From Selenomonas sp. FOBRC6 (lineage in GTDB: Bacteria; Bacillota; Negativicutes; Selenomonadales; Selenomonadaceae): DNA of 63,488 nt. The first letter of the stretch is position 1. Every line of letters starts with the position of its first letter. The position numbers and the translations under genes are program-made. This document shows, piece after piece, positions 17,244-25,887 of this stretch. A model generated the notes under the pieces. That model searched no databases. It was given only the letters and a program-made list of their open reading frames with translations, and was not told the DNA's origin. Where the stretch lies: positions 1 through 63,488 of the forward strand of contig NZ_ALKG01000127.1 in the NCBI RefSeq assembly GCF_000286455.1, in the 5' to 3' direction.

Positions 17244-19577
17244 TTAAGCCATCCTTGCCAGCGCGACCGCCGCCTGCCCGTACGCAATGCCGCCGTCGTT
17301 CGGCGGCACAGCGTGCGGCAGAAGCACGCGGAAATCCTCGAGATACGCAAGCAGCTCCTCGAGGAGCAGCGCGTTCTGAAACACGCCGCCCGAGAGCACC
17401 GCCGTCCGCAGCCCTGTGAGCGCCGAGAGCAGATGCAGTACCTCTGCGACCGCAGCCGCCATTGTCACATGGAAGTCGAGCGCACGCCCCGCGCGCTCCT
17501 CCTCCGAGAGGTTCTCCGCCTCATCCGCAAGCGCTGCGAGCACGGGCACGAAGTCAATCATCAGCGGCGCTTCTCCACGATTCACGCGATAGGGCAGGAT
17601 AACGCCCGCGCGACGCGCGCGCCGTGCGAGGAGCTCGAGTCCGATCGCCGCCTGCCCCTCGTACGCATTCACGCGGCACGCGCCGAGGAGAGCCGCCGCC
17701 GCATCGAAGAGACGCCCCGCACTCGACGTGAGCGGCGCATTCACCCCCGCCGCCGTCGCCTGCACGAGCAGCTCCCAGCCTGCGGGAAGCGTCTCAATAA
17801 ATTTCGGCGCGCGCCGGGTAATTTCCTCCCCGTACGTCGTATGCAATACCCAGAGCGCAAGCCGCCACGGCTCTTTCGCCGCGCGATCGCCGCCCGGCAG
17901 AGAGAGATAGGCAAAATGCGCGAGACGTTCGTAGTCCCTCATATCCGCCGCAAGGAACTCTCCGCCCCACGAAGCCCCGTCTGCGCCGTAGCCCGTCCCG
18001 TCGAGCGCAACGCCGAGGACGCGCTCCCGCACATCGTGTTCGGCGAGCACCGCTGCAATATGCGCGTGATGATGCTGAACGGAGATGAACGGCAGCCCCT
18101 CGCGCGCCGCACGCGCGCGCATATACTGCGTCGAGAGATAGGCGGGATGGAGATCAGCGGTGAGCAGTGCGGGGCGCACCTCGAAGAACGCCTCGTAGTG
18201 CGCGATCGTCTCCTCGTAGGAGCGGAGCACGGCGTGCTCCATCAAGTCGCCGATATGCTCACTCAGAAATGCCTCCTGCCCGCGCGTCAGGCAAAAGGTA
18301 TTCTTTAGCTCCGCCCCGCCCGCAAGCACCGATGCCCCCCCATCAAAGGGCAGCGCGAGCGGCGTCGGCGCAAAGCCCCGACTGCGGCGTACGATCTGGC
18401 GCCCGCCCGCCGCCATGCGCAGGACGGAATCGTCCACGCGGTGCACGATCTCCCGATTGTGCACGAGAATCGCATCCGCAATCCGCGCAAGGCCACGCAC
18501 GGCGATGTCATCCTCATAAATAATCGGCTCACCACTGAGATTTGCGCTCGTCATCACCCATAAATCGCGTGCGTCGAGCAGCAGGAGATGCACGGGCGCA
18601 TACGGAAGGAGCACGCCGAGGTACGCATTTCCTGGCGCGACCGCCTCTGCCGCCGCATCCAAAGCGTCAACGCGCCGACGCAGGAGGACAATCGGCGCGG
18701 CAGGCGAGGTGAGCCAACGCTCCTCCTCATCCGACACGGTGCAGAGCCCCCGCACCGTCTCCATACTGCCCGCCATCACGGCGAGCGCCTTCGCCTCGCG
18801 CCGCTTGCGCTGCCTGAGCCGCGTGACCGCCGCCTCGCTGCGCGCATCGCACGCAAGATGATAGCCGCCGATGCCCTTGACGGCGAGAATGCCGCCGTCC
18901 GCCACAATGCGGCGCGCCTCTGCGAGCGGATCACCCGCCGCCTCCGCCCCGTCCACAATCAGACGATAGGAGGGACCGCAGACGGCGCACGCATTCGGCT
19001 GCGCGTGAAAGCGGCGGTCGGCGGGGTCGTCATACTCGTGCTGACATGCGGGGCACATCCGAAACGGAGCCATCGAGGTCAGCGGCCGATCGTAGGGCAC
19101 ACCGCGAATGATGGAGTAGCGCGGCCCGCAGTTCGTGCAGTTCGTAAAGGCGTAGCCATGCCGCCGATCTGCCGCAGAGAGGATCTCACGCCGACAGTCC
19201 GCGCAAACCGCAAGATCGGGCGAGACGAGCGTCCGCGCCGCCGCCCCCTGCGGACTCTCCAAAATACGAAAGTCCTCCTCGCCCTGCGGCGTGATGTCCG
19301 AATACGACACAGCCGTCACGGATGCGGCAAGCGGTGCCTCCGCGCAAAGAGCATTGGCAAAGTCATCGAGCGCCGCAGACGCACCCTCCGCCTCGATCCC
19401 GACGCCCGCGCTGTCGTTCAGCACCCAGCCGCTGAGCCCGTATTTTGCAGCAAGCCGATAGACGAAGGGACGAAAGCCCACGCCCTGCACAATCCCTGAG
19501 ACACGAAAGGCGCGCCTTTCCCGCGCGCCCCCGTTCACGGGGCTTTGCCCCGGCGTCGTATGTCCACAATCCGTCAT
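17244..19577 (-). CDS. hypF: Carbamoyltransferase HypF
   Basis: 777 residues. HypF converts carbamoyl phosphate to a carbamoyl adenylate and transfers it to HypE. Domains in order: acylphosphatase (VSGIVQGVGFRPFVYR), two zinc-finger motifs (CADC...CTNC and CPAC...CAVC), YrdC-like and Kae1-like (VQHHHAHIAAVLAEH). Its start overlaps the stop of the protease gene by four bases. Confidence 0.95.
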   Translation of the reverse strand: MTDCGHTTPGQSPVNGGARERRAFRVSGIVQGVGFRPFVYRLAAKYGLSGWVLNDSAGVGIEAEGASAALDDFANALCAEAPLAASVTAVSYSDITPQGEEDFRILESPQGAAARTLVSPDLAVCADCRREILSAADRRHGYAFTNCTNCGPRYSIIRGVPYDRPLTSMAPFRMCPACQHEYDDPADRRFHAQPNACAVCGPSYRLIVDGAEAAGDPLAEARRIVADGGILAVKGIGGYHLACDARSEAAVTRLRQRKRREAKALAVMAGSMETVRGLCTVSDEEERWLTSPAAPIVLLRRRVDALDAAAEAVAPGNAYLGVLLPYAPVHLLLLDARDLWVMTSANLSGEPIIYEDDIAVRGLARIADAILVHNREIVHRVDDSVLRMAAGGRQIVRRSRGFAPTPLALPFDGGASVLAGGAELKNTFCLTRGQEAFLSEHIGDLMEHAVLRSYEETIAHYEAFFEVRPALLTADLHPAYLSTQYMRARAAREGLPFISVQHHHAHIAAVLAEHDVRERVLGVALDGTGYGADGASWGGEFLAADMRDYERLAHFAYLSLPGGDRAAKEPWRLALWVLHTTYGEEITRRAPKFIETLPAGWELLVQATAAGVNAPLTSSAGRLFDAAAALLGACRVNAYEGQAAIGLELLARRARRAGVILPYRVNRGEAPLMIDFVPVLAALADEAENLSEEERAGRALDFHVTMAAAVAEVLHLLSALTGLRTAVLSGGVFQNALLLEELLAYLEDFRVLLPHAVPPNDGGIAYGQAAVALARMA

Positions 19578-20107
19578 GCCGTCTGCCTGCGCTGCACACT
19601 GCGCTCCTTCGGAATGACACCGAAGCGCACGAGCTCCTCCACCGCACGATGCGCAAAGGAGGGGAGCGCCGCCGCCATCTCGGGGCTGAGCGTCAGCCCC
19701 GCCGTCAGCTCATAGGGCTGCATGCCGAGCACGACGACATTCGGAATCGAACGTCCCGTCACCGTCAGCCAGGCGAGCACATCCTGAATCCCGATCTCAT
19801 GCGAGGACATCTTCTCCTGAAAATGCGCCATTACCGCATCGTTTTCAAAGCGGTAGACCGTCCCCGGTGCCGCATCACCCGCGACAGCGTCGAGGATGAG
19901 CAGCTTTTCCGTGCCAGTGACAAAATGGAGCAACTCAGGGCCAAGCGTCCCGCCGTCGAGCAGGCGCACCTCCTGCGGGAAGGAGTAATGTTCCTCCAGA
20001 TACTCCATCGCGCGCACGCCGAAGCCCTCGTCGCGCAGGATGATATTGCCGATCCCGAGCACCGTCACGGGCGCAACGGGAACAATTTCGTCATAGATGC
20101 TCTTCAC
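19574..20107 (-). CDS. Hydrogenase large-subunit maturation endopeptidase
   Basis: 177 residues from a GTG at 20107, which overlaps the hypB stop (GTGA) and has GGAGG 6 bases upstream. VLGIGNIILRDEGFGVRAME is the typical nickel-sensing N-terminus of the HyaD/HybD family, with the conserved Glu and a following Asp in LLDGGTLGPEL and LILDAV. The enzyme trims the large subunit after the last histidine of DPCMACSTH once nickel is inserted. Confidence 0.9.
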   Translation of the reverse strand: MKSIYDEIVPVAPVTVLGIGNIILRDEGFGVRAMEYLEEHYSFPQEVRLLDGGTLGPELLHFVTGTEKLLILDAVAGDAAPGTVYRFENDAVMAHFQEKMSSHEIGIQDVLAWLTVTGRSIPNVVVLGMQPYELTAGLTLSPEMAAALPSFAHRAVEELVRFGVIPKERSVQRRQTA

Positions 20108-20775
20108 TGCTGCCCTCCTCCGTGCTTCTTTGCTGCAATCTCCGCGCGCAGCCAGTCGTACCACGCCGCAAGCCCCTCGCCCGTGCGGCACGAGACCGCG
20201 AGGACGGGGATGCCGGGGTGGAGCGCCGTAATGTCCGCGCGCGCCGCCTCCATATCGAAATTCGTATAGGGCAAAATGTCCACCTTGTTGAGGAGTGCAA
20301 CTGCCGACTCCTTGAAGATCAGCGGATATTTCAGCGGCTTGTCGTCGCCCTCCGTGATGCTGAGCGCGACCGCCTTCCGATCCTCACCAAGCGCAAACTC
20401 GGCGGGGCAGACGAGGTTGCCGACATTCTCGATCACGATGAGGTCAAGCGCCGTGAGATCGAGTTTCTCCAGCGCCGCCGCGACCATCGCCGCATCCAGA
20501 TGGCAGCCGCCGCTCGTGTTGATCTGAACGACGGGTGCGCCGCAGCGCTCGATGCGCGCCGCGTCCTTCGTCGTGAAGAGATCGCCCTCGATGACCGCCA
20601 TCCGCAGCTCGGAGCCGAGCGCCGTGAGGGTCTGCTCGAGCAGCGAGGTCTTGCCGCAGCCGGGCGAGCCGAGGAGGTTCAGCGCGTAGATGCCATGCCG
20701 CGCAAAGAGCGCTGCGTTCTCCGCTGCCGCCGCCTCATTCCTGCCGAGGATGTCCGCCTTTACAACTACCTTCAT
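20104..20775 (-). CDS. hypB: Nickel-inserting GTPase HypB, without the N-terminal CxxCGC motif
   Basis: 223 residues. Walker A is LGSPGCGKTSLLEQ. The metal site of the GTPase domain is represented by GGCHLDA. The protein starts directly with MKVVVKADILGRNEAAAAEN. The N-terminal nickel motif of the E. coli protein (MCTTCGCG-type) and any histidine stretch are missing. A separate small protein three genes' length upstream (21119-21361) begins MCKECGCG. HypA follows within 4 bases on the upstream side. Confidence 0.95.
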   Translation of the reverse strand: MKVVVKADILGRNEAAAAENAALFARHGIYALNLLGSPGCGKTSLLEQTLTALGSELRMAVIEGDLFTTKDAARIERCGAPVVQINTSGGCHLDAAMVAAALEKLDLTALDLIVIENVGNLVCPAEFALGEDRKAVALSITEGDDKPLKYPLIFKESAVALLNKVDILPYTNFDMEAARADITALHPGIPVLAVSCRTGEGLAAWYDWLRAEIAAKKHGGGQQ

Positions 20776-20778
20776 AAC

Positions 20779-21117
20779 CTATTCCATCTCTATATAGTCC
20801 ACGCGCATCTCGCGCCCGCCGATGATCTCCATACCGCCGCCACAGTCGGGGCAGAGGTAGTCCGCGGGGCGTATGCGGCGCTCTCTGCCGCAGTCATGAC
20901 AACGCCCCGTCAGCGGAACGCGCTCCCATGTCAGCGCGGCATTCTCTGCGATCGTGCCGCGGATGACTGAGGAGAACGCGAGAGAAAGCGCCTCCGTCTC
21001 CACCCCCGAGAGTTCCCCAAGGAGGAGATGGATGCGCTCAATCCGCTGCGCCTCATGCGTGCGTGCATGGCTCTGGGCGATGTCAAGGATGCCCTCGGCA
21101 ATCGCCATCTCGTGCAT
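20779..21117 (-). CDS. hypA: Nickel chaperone HypA
   Basis: 112 residues. Translation must begin at MHEMAIAEG (21117), since His2 is the nickel ligand in the family. The zinc site is CHDCGRERRI...YLCPDCGG. HypA delivers nickel with HypB to the large subunit. The start lies one base after the preceding gene's stop, so the two are likely coupled. Confidence 0.95.
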   Translation of the reverse strand: MHEMAIAEGILDIAQSHARTHEAQRIERIHLLLGELSGVETEALSLAFSSVIRGTIAENAALTWERVPLTGRCHDCGRERRIRPADYLCPDCGGGMEIIGGREMRVDYIEME

Positions 21118-21118
21118 C

Positions 21119-21361
21119 CTAGAGCTCCGCCGTGAGACCGTGAGCGGCAAAGGTGCTGATGAGCTCCGTCATCTTCGTCTTTGCCGGGTCATAGTCGACC
21201 GTCGTCTCTCCGTCATGCGTATGAATATGCACGTAGAGGACACCCGAAAGGCCGAGGAGCGCCTTCTCCACAGCGGCAGCATTCTCCGTCGTATAGCCCT
21301 TGACAAAAAACTGCAAATGCGTCGTGCTCTCCGCGAGCCCGCAGCCGCATTCCTTACACAT
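21119..21361 (-). CDS. Small HMA-fold protein with N-terminal CKECGCG motif
   Basis: 80 residues. MCKECGCGLAE at the N-terminus resembles the nickel motif that begins HypB in enterobacteria. The rest (FVKGYTTENAAAVEKALLGL, then TTVDYDPAKTKMTEL) has the strand-helix pattern of a heavy-metal-associated domain, but the usual CxxC metal loop is replaced by YTTEN. HTHDGE adds histidines near the middle. It starts the hyp operon, one base from hypA. I infer a nickel-binding accessory for hydrogenase maturation; no such function is established here. Confidence 0.7.
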   Translation of the reverse strand: MCKECGCGLAESTTHLQFFVKGYTTENAAAVEKALLGLSGVLYVHIHTHDGETTVDYDPAKTKMTELISTFAAHGLTAEL

Positions 21362-21421
21362 AGTTTACTCCTTGTAGATACAATTATATTTTTTCGTGAG
21401 AATATCCCACGCCGTTCAAGG

Positions 21422-21470
21422 CGCCCCTACCACCGCAAGCGGTCCCCCTCCCCCGTTTCGACGGGGGAGG
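21422..21470. repeat. Family A element, copy 3
   Basis: CGCCCCTACC, ACCGCAAGCGGT hairpin, then CCTCCCCCGT-TTCG-ACGGGGGAGG. It precedes a family B copy, the same A-then-B order as at 6362-6596. Confidence 0.6.
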
Positions 21471-21507
21471 CTTGGAAACGAGACGGGGAGGCTGTGCCGT
21501 GTCCAAA

Positions 21508-21650
21508 AGCAAACCCTAGTGGAGCGAGCGAGTAAAATGTGCGGTATGCCCCGGCGGATTTCTTTCGTTCAAGCGCGTAGCGCGCGTTTAAGAATTCCGC
21601 CGGTATTTAAGCATACAAGCACATGAGCGCTCGCGTAACTAAGCGTTTGC
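21508..21650. repeat. Family B element, copy 3
   Basis: It runs from AGCAAACCCTAGTGGAGCGA to GCGTAACTAAGCGTTTGC. The segment GGTATTTAAGC here is the undisturbed form of the site into which a miniature element has inserted in copy 4 (34718). Families A and B together fill the gap between the hydrogenase structural and maturation genes. Confidence 0.7.
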
Positions 21651-21688
21651 GTTGGGCATGCACAGCCGTCAAGACGAATATGCCTTCC

Positions 21689-22372
21689 CTACTCCACATC
21701 CCTCGCATCAACAGGCGTATGCCGCAGGAGCTTCGAGCCTGCAAACATGCTCGAAACCTCCGCCTCGCCCTCCATGAACTCGGCACGCACAACCATGTAG
21801 AAGTGCCCGATCGCGAAGAGGATAATCGCCCACGCCACATAGTGGTGGACGAAGTGCGACATAAACTCGTTGCCGAGCATGCGGTTCACCCACCCGAACA
21901 TGATGCCGCCGATCGCCGACGGCTCTGTCATATAGTACATCGCAAAGCCCGTGAGCACCTCGATTGCCACGAGCACATACAGCCCTGCGTACGAGGCGCG
22001 CGCCAGCGGATTGCGCAGGAACGGCTCATGCGACGGCTTGATGAGCATGTAGTGCAGCCCCACGTCCATCATGTCGCGGTAATACTGCGCTTTCCAGAAA
22101 TGCGGGAAGAGGCGGTCGCCGCGGTTGATGATGAAACCGTAGACACGCCCGATGAAGCCCGCGCAGAACGCGAACGCCGCGATGAAGTGGATGTTGCGCA
22201 CGAGGTTCATGAGGAGCGGCGTATTCGTCGGCTCCGAGGCGAGAATCACGGGCGGCTTCGTGATGAGAAAGCCCGTGACAAAGAGGACGATGATCGCAAT
22301 GACCATCAGCCAGTGAAAGATACGCAGAAAGGGACTGAAGAGATAGTACTCCTGCCGCTGTTCTTTTTTCAT
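21689..22372 (-). CDS. [NiFe] hydrogenase b-type cytochrome subunit
   Basis: 227 residues with four hydrophobic segments. Histidines suited to heme b ligation occur in FHWLMVIAI, NIHFIAAFAF and FVHHYVAWAI. The subunit takes electrons from the small subunit to the quinone pool and anchors the enzyme. It lies 12 bases after the large subunit, in the order small-large-cytochrome common to group 1 uptake hydrogenases. Confidence 0.9.
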   Translation of the reverse strand: MKKEQRQEYYLFSPFLRIFHWLMVIAIIVLFVTGFLITKPPVILASEPTNTPLLMNLVRNIHFIAAFAFCAGFIGRVYGFIINRGDRLFPHFWKAQYYRDMMDVGLHYMLIKPSHEPFLRNPLARASYAGLYVLVAIEVLTGFAMYYMTEPSAIGGIMFGWVNRMLGNEFMSHFVHHYVAWAIILFAIGHFYMVVRAEFMEGEAEVSSMFAGSKLLRHTPVDARDVE

Positions 22373-22384
22373 GCGGATCGCCCC

Positions 22385-24298
22385 CTATTCGTCCACGCGC
22401 ACGCCCGCATAGGGATCGGTCGTGACGACGCGGATCTTCTCCCCCTTCGCGTTAAAGAGGTGCGTCGAGCACGCCATGCACGGATCGAACGAGCGCACCG
22501 CCTTCACGATCTCGAGCGGCTTGTCCGCGATCTTCACGGGCGTATCCATCATCGACATCTCGTATGCGCCGTGTCCTGCCGCATCATCGCGCGGGCAGGC
22601 GTTCCACGTCGTCGGCACAACCGCCTGATAGTTCGCCACCTTGCCGTCCTTGATGACGACCCAGTGACTGAGCGCACCGCGCGGTGCCTCGTAGAAGCCG
22701 ACGCCCTTTGCCTCCTTCGGCCAGGTCGAGGGATCCCACTTGTCGTTGTTCACCACGCGCGTGTCGCCACTCTTGATGTTCGCAACGAGCTTGTCGAAGA
22801 AGAACTTGCTGATCTCCGCCTGCAGCTGCGCATCGAGTGCGCGCGCCGCCGTACGGCCGACCGTCGAGGGCAGCCATGCCTCGGCGGGAACGCCGAGCAC
22901 CTTCGTCACGGCGTCGATCTGGTCGACGATCATCTGCTCCGCCCATGTGAGCTCGCCGAGGAGTCCCTGCTTTGCCTTCGTGTAGAGCACGATATAGCGC
23001 GCGAGCGGACCAACCTCGCAGAGCTTGCCGCGCCATTTCGGCGTCTTGAGCCACGAGTATTTGCCCTGCTCGTTCAGAGCCTTCCACTCCGTCTTCGTGC
23101 CTTCCTTCGGCTCCGTGTAGTGCGGCTTCGTCTCGCCCTCCCACGGATGCAGCCCCTTGCTGTCGCCGCCGCTGTACTCGTACCAGCCGTGCTCGACGCT
23201 CTCGCTGATGACCTCGGGGTCGGAGACATCCTCCATCTTAAAATCATAGACCTTTGCCTGCATGACGCCGCCCGCGAAGTTCTCCACGACGCCGTTGCAG
23301 CGCACGAGCAGATCCTTGAAGAAATCGCCGTTCGTCGCGCCGGAGAACGGCTCCTGCGGGAACATACCGAACGCGAGCACGCGCTCCTTCGCGAGGCCGC
23401 CGCCCGAGACGTAGCCCTTCTGCACATAGAGATGCCCGATCGCGAGCACATCCGGCAGATAGTAGTCGTTCATCATGTGGCGCGCGGACTGGATCGAGCG
23501 ATCGACAATCGCAAGGCGCGCCGTATTGATCGGGGCATTGCCGTCCTCCATCGAGATGGAGCAGGGCATGCCGCCGAGCACATAGTGCGGATGCGGATTC
23601 TTGCCGCCGAAGACGACGTGCGGCACGACGAGATCGCGCTGCTTGTCCAGCATCTCGAGGTAATGCGAAATCGCCATCAGGTGCACCTCGGGCGGCAGCA
23701 TCTGATAGTCGGGGTGATCCCACCACTGCGCGGAGAAGATGCCAAGCTGGCCGCTCTCCACGATCTTCTGCACCTTCGCCTTGATCGCCGCATAGTACTC
23801 GGGATTCGAGACGGGTACGTCGTGCGGGTATGCCTCCGTCTCGAGCCCCGCAGGGCCGCGGAAAGGGAGACGATAGGTCGCGAGCACCGTGTTCTGGAGC
23901 GCCGCCGTCGCCGCAGGATCGGCTTTCAGTGCCTCGAGAGGGCTGACCCAGTCGAGCGCGTGCAGATGGTAGAAATGGATGATATGATCCTGATGCCCAA
24001 GGCACGCCGCGATGATGTTGCGGATATAGTGTGCGTTCTTCGGGATCGTGATGCCGAATGCATCCTCCACCGCACGCAGGCAGCCGAGCGCATGGGACGA
24101 CGTGCAGACGCCGCAGATGCGCTGGATGTACGCCCACGCATCGCGCGGATCGCGGTCGTTCATGACGAGCTCGAGGCCGCGCCACGCGGTTCCGGAGGAG
24201 ATGGCATCCGTAACCTTGCCCGTCGCCTCGTCCACCTGGATCTCGACGCGCAGATGTCCCTCAATGCGGGTGATCGGATCAACTACTACGTGTTTCAT
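22385..24298 (-). CDS. [NiFe] hydrogenase large subunit
   Basis: 637 residues, carrying the active site. The nickel ligands are in RICGVCTSSHA near the N-terminus and DPCMACSTH near the C-terminus. The 24 residues after that histidine would be removed by the maturation protease encoded at 19574-20107. The opening VVDPITRIEGHL is characteristic. Its start overlaps the small-subunit stop by four bases. Membrane-bound, hydrogen-oxidising use is the likely role. Confidence 0.95.
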   Translation of the reverse strand: MKHVVVDPITRIEGHLRVEIQVDEATGKVTDAISSGTAWRGLELVMNDRDPRDAWAYIQRICGVCTSSHALGCLRAVEDAFGITIPKNAHYIRNIIAACLGHQDHIIHFYHLHALDWVSPLEALKADPAATAALQNTVLATYRLPFRGPAGLETEAYPHDVPVSNPEYYAAIKAKVQKIVESGQLGIFSAQWWDHPDYQMLPPEVHLMAISHYLEMLDKQRDLVVPHVVFGGKNPHPHYVLGGMPCSISMEDGNAPINTARLAIVDRSIQSARHMMNDYYLPDVLAIGHLYVQKGYVSGGGLAKERVLAFGMFPQEPFSGATNGDFFKDLLVRCNGVVENFAGGVMQAKVYDFKMEDVSDPEVISESVEHGWYEYSGGDSKGLHPWEGETKPHYTEPKEGTKTEWKALNEQGKYSWLKTPKWRGKLCEVGPLARYIVLYTKAKQGLLGELTWAEQMIVDQIDAVTKVLGVPAEAWLPSTVGRTAARALDAQLQAEISKFFFDKLVANIKSGDTRVVNNDKWDPSTWPKEAKGVGFYEAPRGALSHWVVIKDGKVANYQAVVPTTWNACPRDDAAGHGAYEMSMMDTPVKIADKPLEIVKAVRSFDPCMACSTHLFNAKGEKIRVVTTDPYAGVRVDE

Positions 24299-25383
24299 TC
24301 ATGCACCTGCTTTCCCTCTTGCTCCAGCTGCTTCTCGTGGCATTTCTTCTGCACGAGGCTCGCGCCCGCGTGTGCCGCAACACCGACCGCCGTCGCGACG
24401 GCAAGGCCTGCGCCGACCATGTCGACATCGATGCCGGCATACTCAGGCAGACGTCGCGAAAAAGGCGCATCGTCCCAGAAGTTTGCATTGCTGCAGCCGA
24501 TACAGGGGGCACCGGACTGGATGGGGTACGACATCCCCTGATACCAGCGCAGATTGCCGCAGGAGTTGTAGGTCTCGGGTCCTCTGCACCCGAGATGATA
24601 GAGGCACCAGCCCGCCTTTGCGCCCGCATCGTCGAAGCGGTCGGCAAACATGCCCGCATCGAAGAAGGGACGGCGGTAGCAGGTATCGTGAATGCGGTTG
24701 CCGTAGAACTGACGCGGACGCCCCTCCGCATCGAGTGGGGGCAGCGTGCCGAAGAGTGCGACGTGCATGACGACGCCCGTCATGACCTCGGCGATCGGCG
24801 GGCAACCGGGCACAGCAATATAGGGCTTCGCGCCGATGAAGGCGCGGATGCCCTTGGACTCGGTTGGATTCGGCGCTGCAGCCTGAATGCCGCCCGCCGT
24901 CGCGCACGTGCCGTAGGCGATGACCGCCTTTGCCCCCTCGGCGACACGCCTCAGCGTATGCGAGAAGGGATGCCCGCCCGACATGCAGGTATACTCGTGC
25001 GCGCCCGACGCGACCGCGCCCTCGACCGCGAGAATGTACTCCCCGTGGTACTTTTTGATCGTGGTCTCGAGGTGCTCCTCGAACGGCTCACCGCAGCCCG
25101 CACTCAGAACATGGCTGTACTCGAGCGCGATGCTGTTCAGCACCAGATCGGATGCAAGCGGCGCACCCGAGCGGATGAAGGACTCATCGCAGCCCGTGCA
25201 CTCGTGCCCATGCAGCCAGATCACGACCGGCAGCGGCTTCGTCTCTGCCGCCTCGACGACCTTCGTCATCATGTCCGTGCTGAGTCCCATCAGCGAGGTA
25301 AGCGTCACGCAGCCCTTCAAGAAGCTGCGCCGACTCATGCCCTTCGCGAGATAGGACTCCCACAAGCTCTCCCTCTTACTCAC
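24295..25383 (-). CDS. [NiFe] hydrogenase small subunit, Tat-exported
   Basis: 362 residues. The twin-arginine signal SRRSFLKG and a hydrophobic run at residues 18-38 target the folded enzyme across the membrane. Cysteines for three iron-sulfur clusters are visible: HECTGCDES, VPGCPP, and later CYRR...CRGPETYNSCG...CIGCS. A C-terminal hydrophobic segment (VGAGLAVATAVGVAAHAG) should anchor it. First gene of the structural operon, with GGAGG upstream. Confidence 0.95.
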   Translation of the reverse strand: MSKRESLWESYLAKGMSRRSFLKGCVTLTSLMGLSTDMMTKVVEAAETKPLPVVIWLHGHECTGCDESFIRSGAPLASDLVLNSIALEYSHVLSAGCGEPFEEHLETTIKKYHGEYILAVEGAVASGAHEYTCMSGGHPFSHTLRRVAEGAKAVIAYGTCATAGGIQAAAPNPTESKGIRAFIGAKPYIAVPGCPPIAEVMTGVVMHVALFGTLPPLDAEGRPRQFYGNRIHDTCYRRPFFDAGMFADRFDDAGAKAGWCLYHLGCRGPETYNSCGNLRWYQGMSYPIQSGAPCIGCSNANFWDDAPFSRRLPEYAGIDVDMVGAGLAVATAVGVAAHAGASLVQKKCHEKQLEQEGKQVHE

Positions 25384-25463
25384 ATGAATCCTCCTAACAA
25401 ATACACAGGCGTCCTTTTGGGCGCTTTATTGAGAACCAATACTAATCATAGAAAATATTTATT

Positions 25464-25508
25464 ATTATACACCCTGAGGGGCGAAAAAGAAACACTATTT
25501 TCACTATT
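25464..25508 (-). promoter_or_regulatory. Proximal promoter region of the hydrogenase operon
   Basis: TATAAT at 25464-25469 (minus strand) has a poor -35 (TTTCTT) 17 bases upstream. Directly beside that weak -35 is a tandem repeat, CACTATT(T/C), at about 25493-25508, which could bind an activator. The leader to the small-subunit start is about 75 bases. Confidence 0.4.
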
Positions 25509-25542
25509 CTAGGAGCTAATTTTATGTTCGATTTCTATACCT

Positions 25543-25582
25543 AAAAAAGCTGTCCCCCGCACCAAAGGTACGACGAACAGCC
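25543..25582 (-). terminator. Second terminator of the candidate leader RNA
   Basis: GCTGT...CGTACC pairs with GGTGCG...ACAGC and is followed by TTTTTTAGG on the minus strand. Confidence 0.7.
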
Positions 25583-25612
25583 TTCAAAATTCGATGGGTA
25601 GGAACGCACACC

Positions 25613-25637
25613 GAAAAAACAGCGCACAACGCTCTGT
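25613..25637 (-). terminator. First terminator-like hairpin, overlapping a possible aptamer stem
   Basis: ACAGAGCG pairs with TGCGCTGT apart from one mismatch, followed by six T. Its 3' arm can pair instead with 25720-25726, the arrangement expected for a transcriptional switch. Confidence 0.5.
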
Positions 25638-25887
25638 GATGAGGCAATTCTGTCGCTTCCTTTTCAAGGGGGAGACGCGGGCCTCCAAGGGGAAGGCCCG
25701 CGCATTTCTGCGTGAACCCTGTGCGCATTTTGCATAGACCGCTCAGCGCAGGCGCAATATCATAGGCTCTGCTCAGCCCTTAGATATTTTTGCTCGGAAA
25801 CGTGGAGGGATGCGACGCCCTCCCGCATATTTAATTGCAGGTTAATTCTAACAGGAATCGCCCGCACTGTCAATATGCGACATAAGA

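Larger units (their letters stand above)
25539..25838 (-). ncRNA. Candidate structured RNA or leader upstream of the hydrogenase operon
   Basis: A promoter on the minus strand (TTGACA 25870-25875, TAGAAT 25845-25850, spacer 19) would start a transcript near 25838. It can form GGAGGG/CCCTCC, AATATC/GATATT enclosing GGCU/AGCC, a long GCGGGCCU/AGGCCCGC hairpin and two GAAA-capped hairpins. A pairing of TGCGCAC-type bases at 25720-25726 with 25622-25628 would close a three-hairpin domain. The latter bases also form the 3' side of a terminator with TTTTTT (25613-25637). A second terminator is at 25543-25582. I could not match it to 6S RNA, tmRNA, RNase P or a known riboswitch by eye. Confidence 0.45.

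Noticed and set aside
21623-24541. A 972-codon plus-strand open frame opposite the hydrogenase genes
   Set aside because: It is a shadow of high-GC codon bias: rich in Arg, His and Ala, no ribosome site, and it covers the conserved hydrogenase subunits on the other strand.
25430-25452. A possible Fur box upstream of the hydrogenase small subunit
   Set aside because: TTGAGAACCAATACTAATCA resembles a Fur site only loosely and lacks the symmetric GATAAT hexamers.
25539-25838. Identification as 6S RNA, tmRNA or RNase P RNA
   Set aside because: No tag-peptide frame, no CCA-ending acceptor-like pairing, no conserved RNase P core (GAGGAAAGTC) and no single long 6S-type hairpin could be found by eye. 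Left as an unassigned structured RNA.
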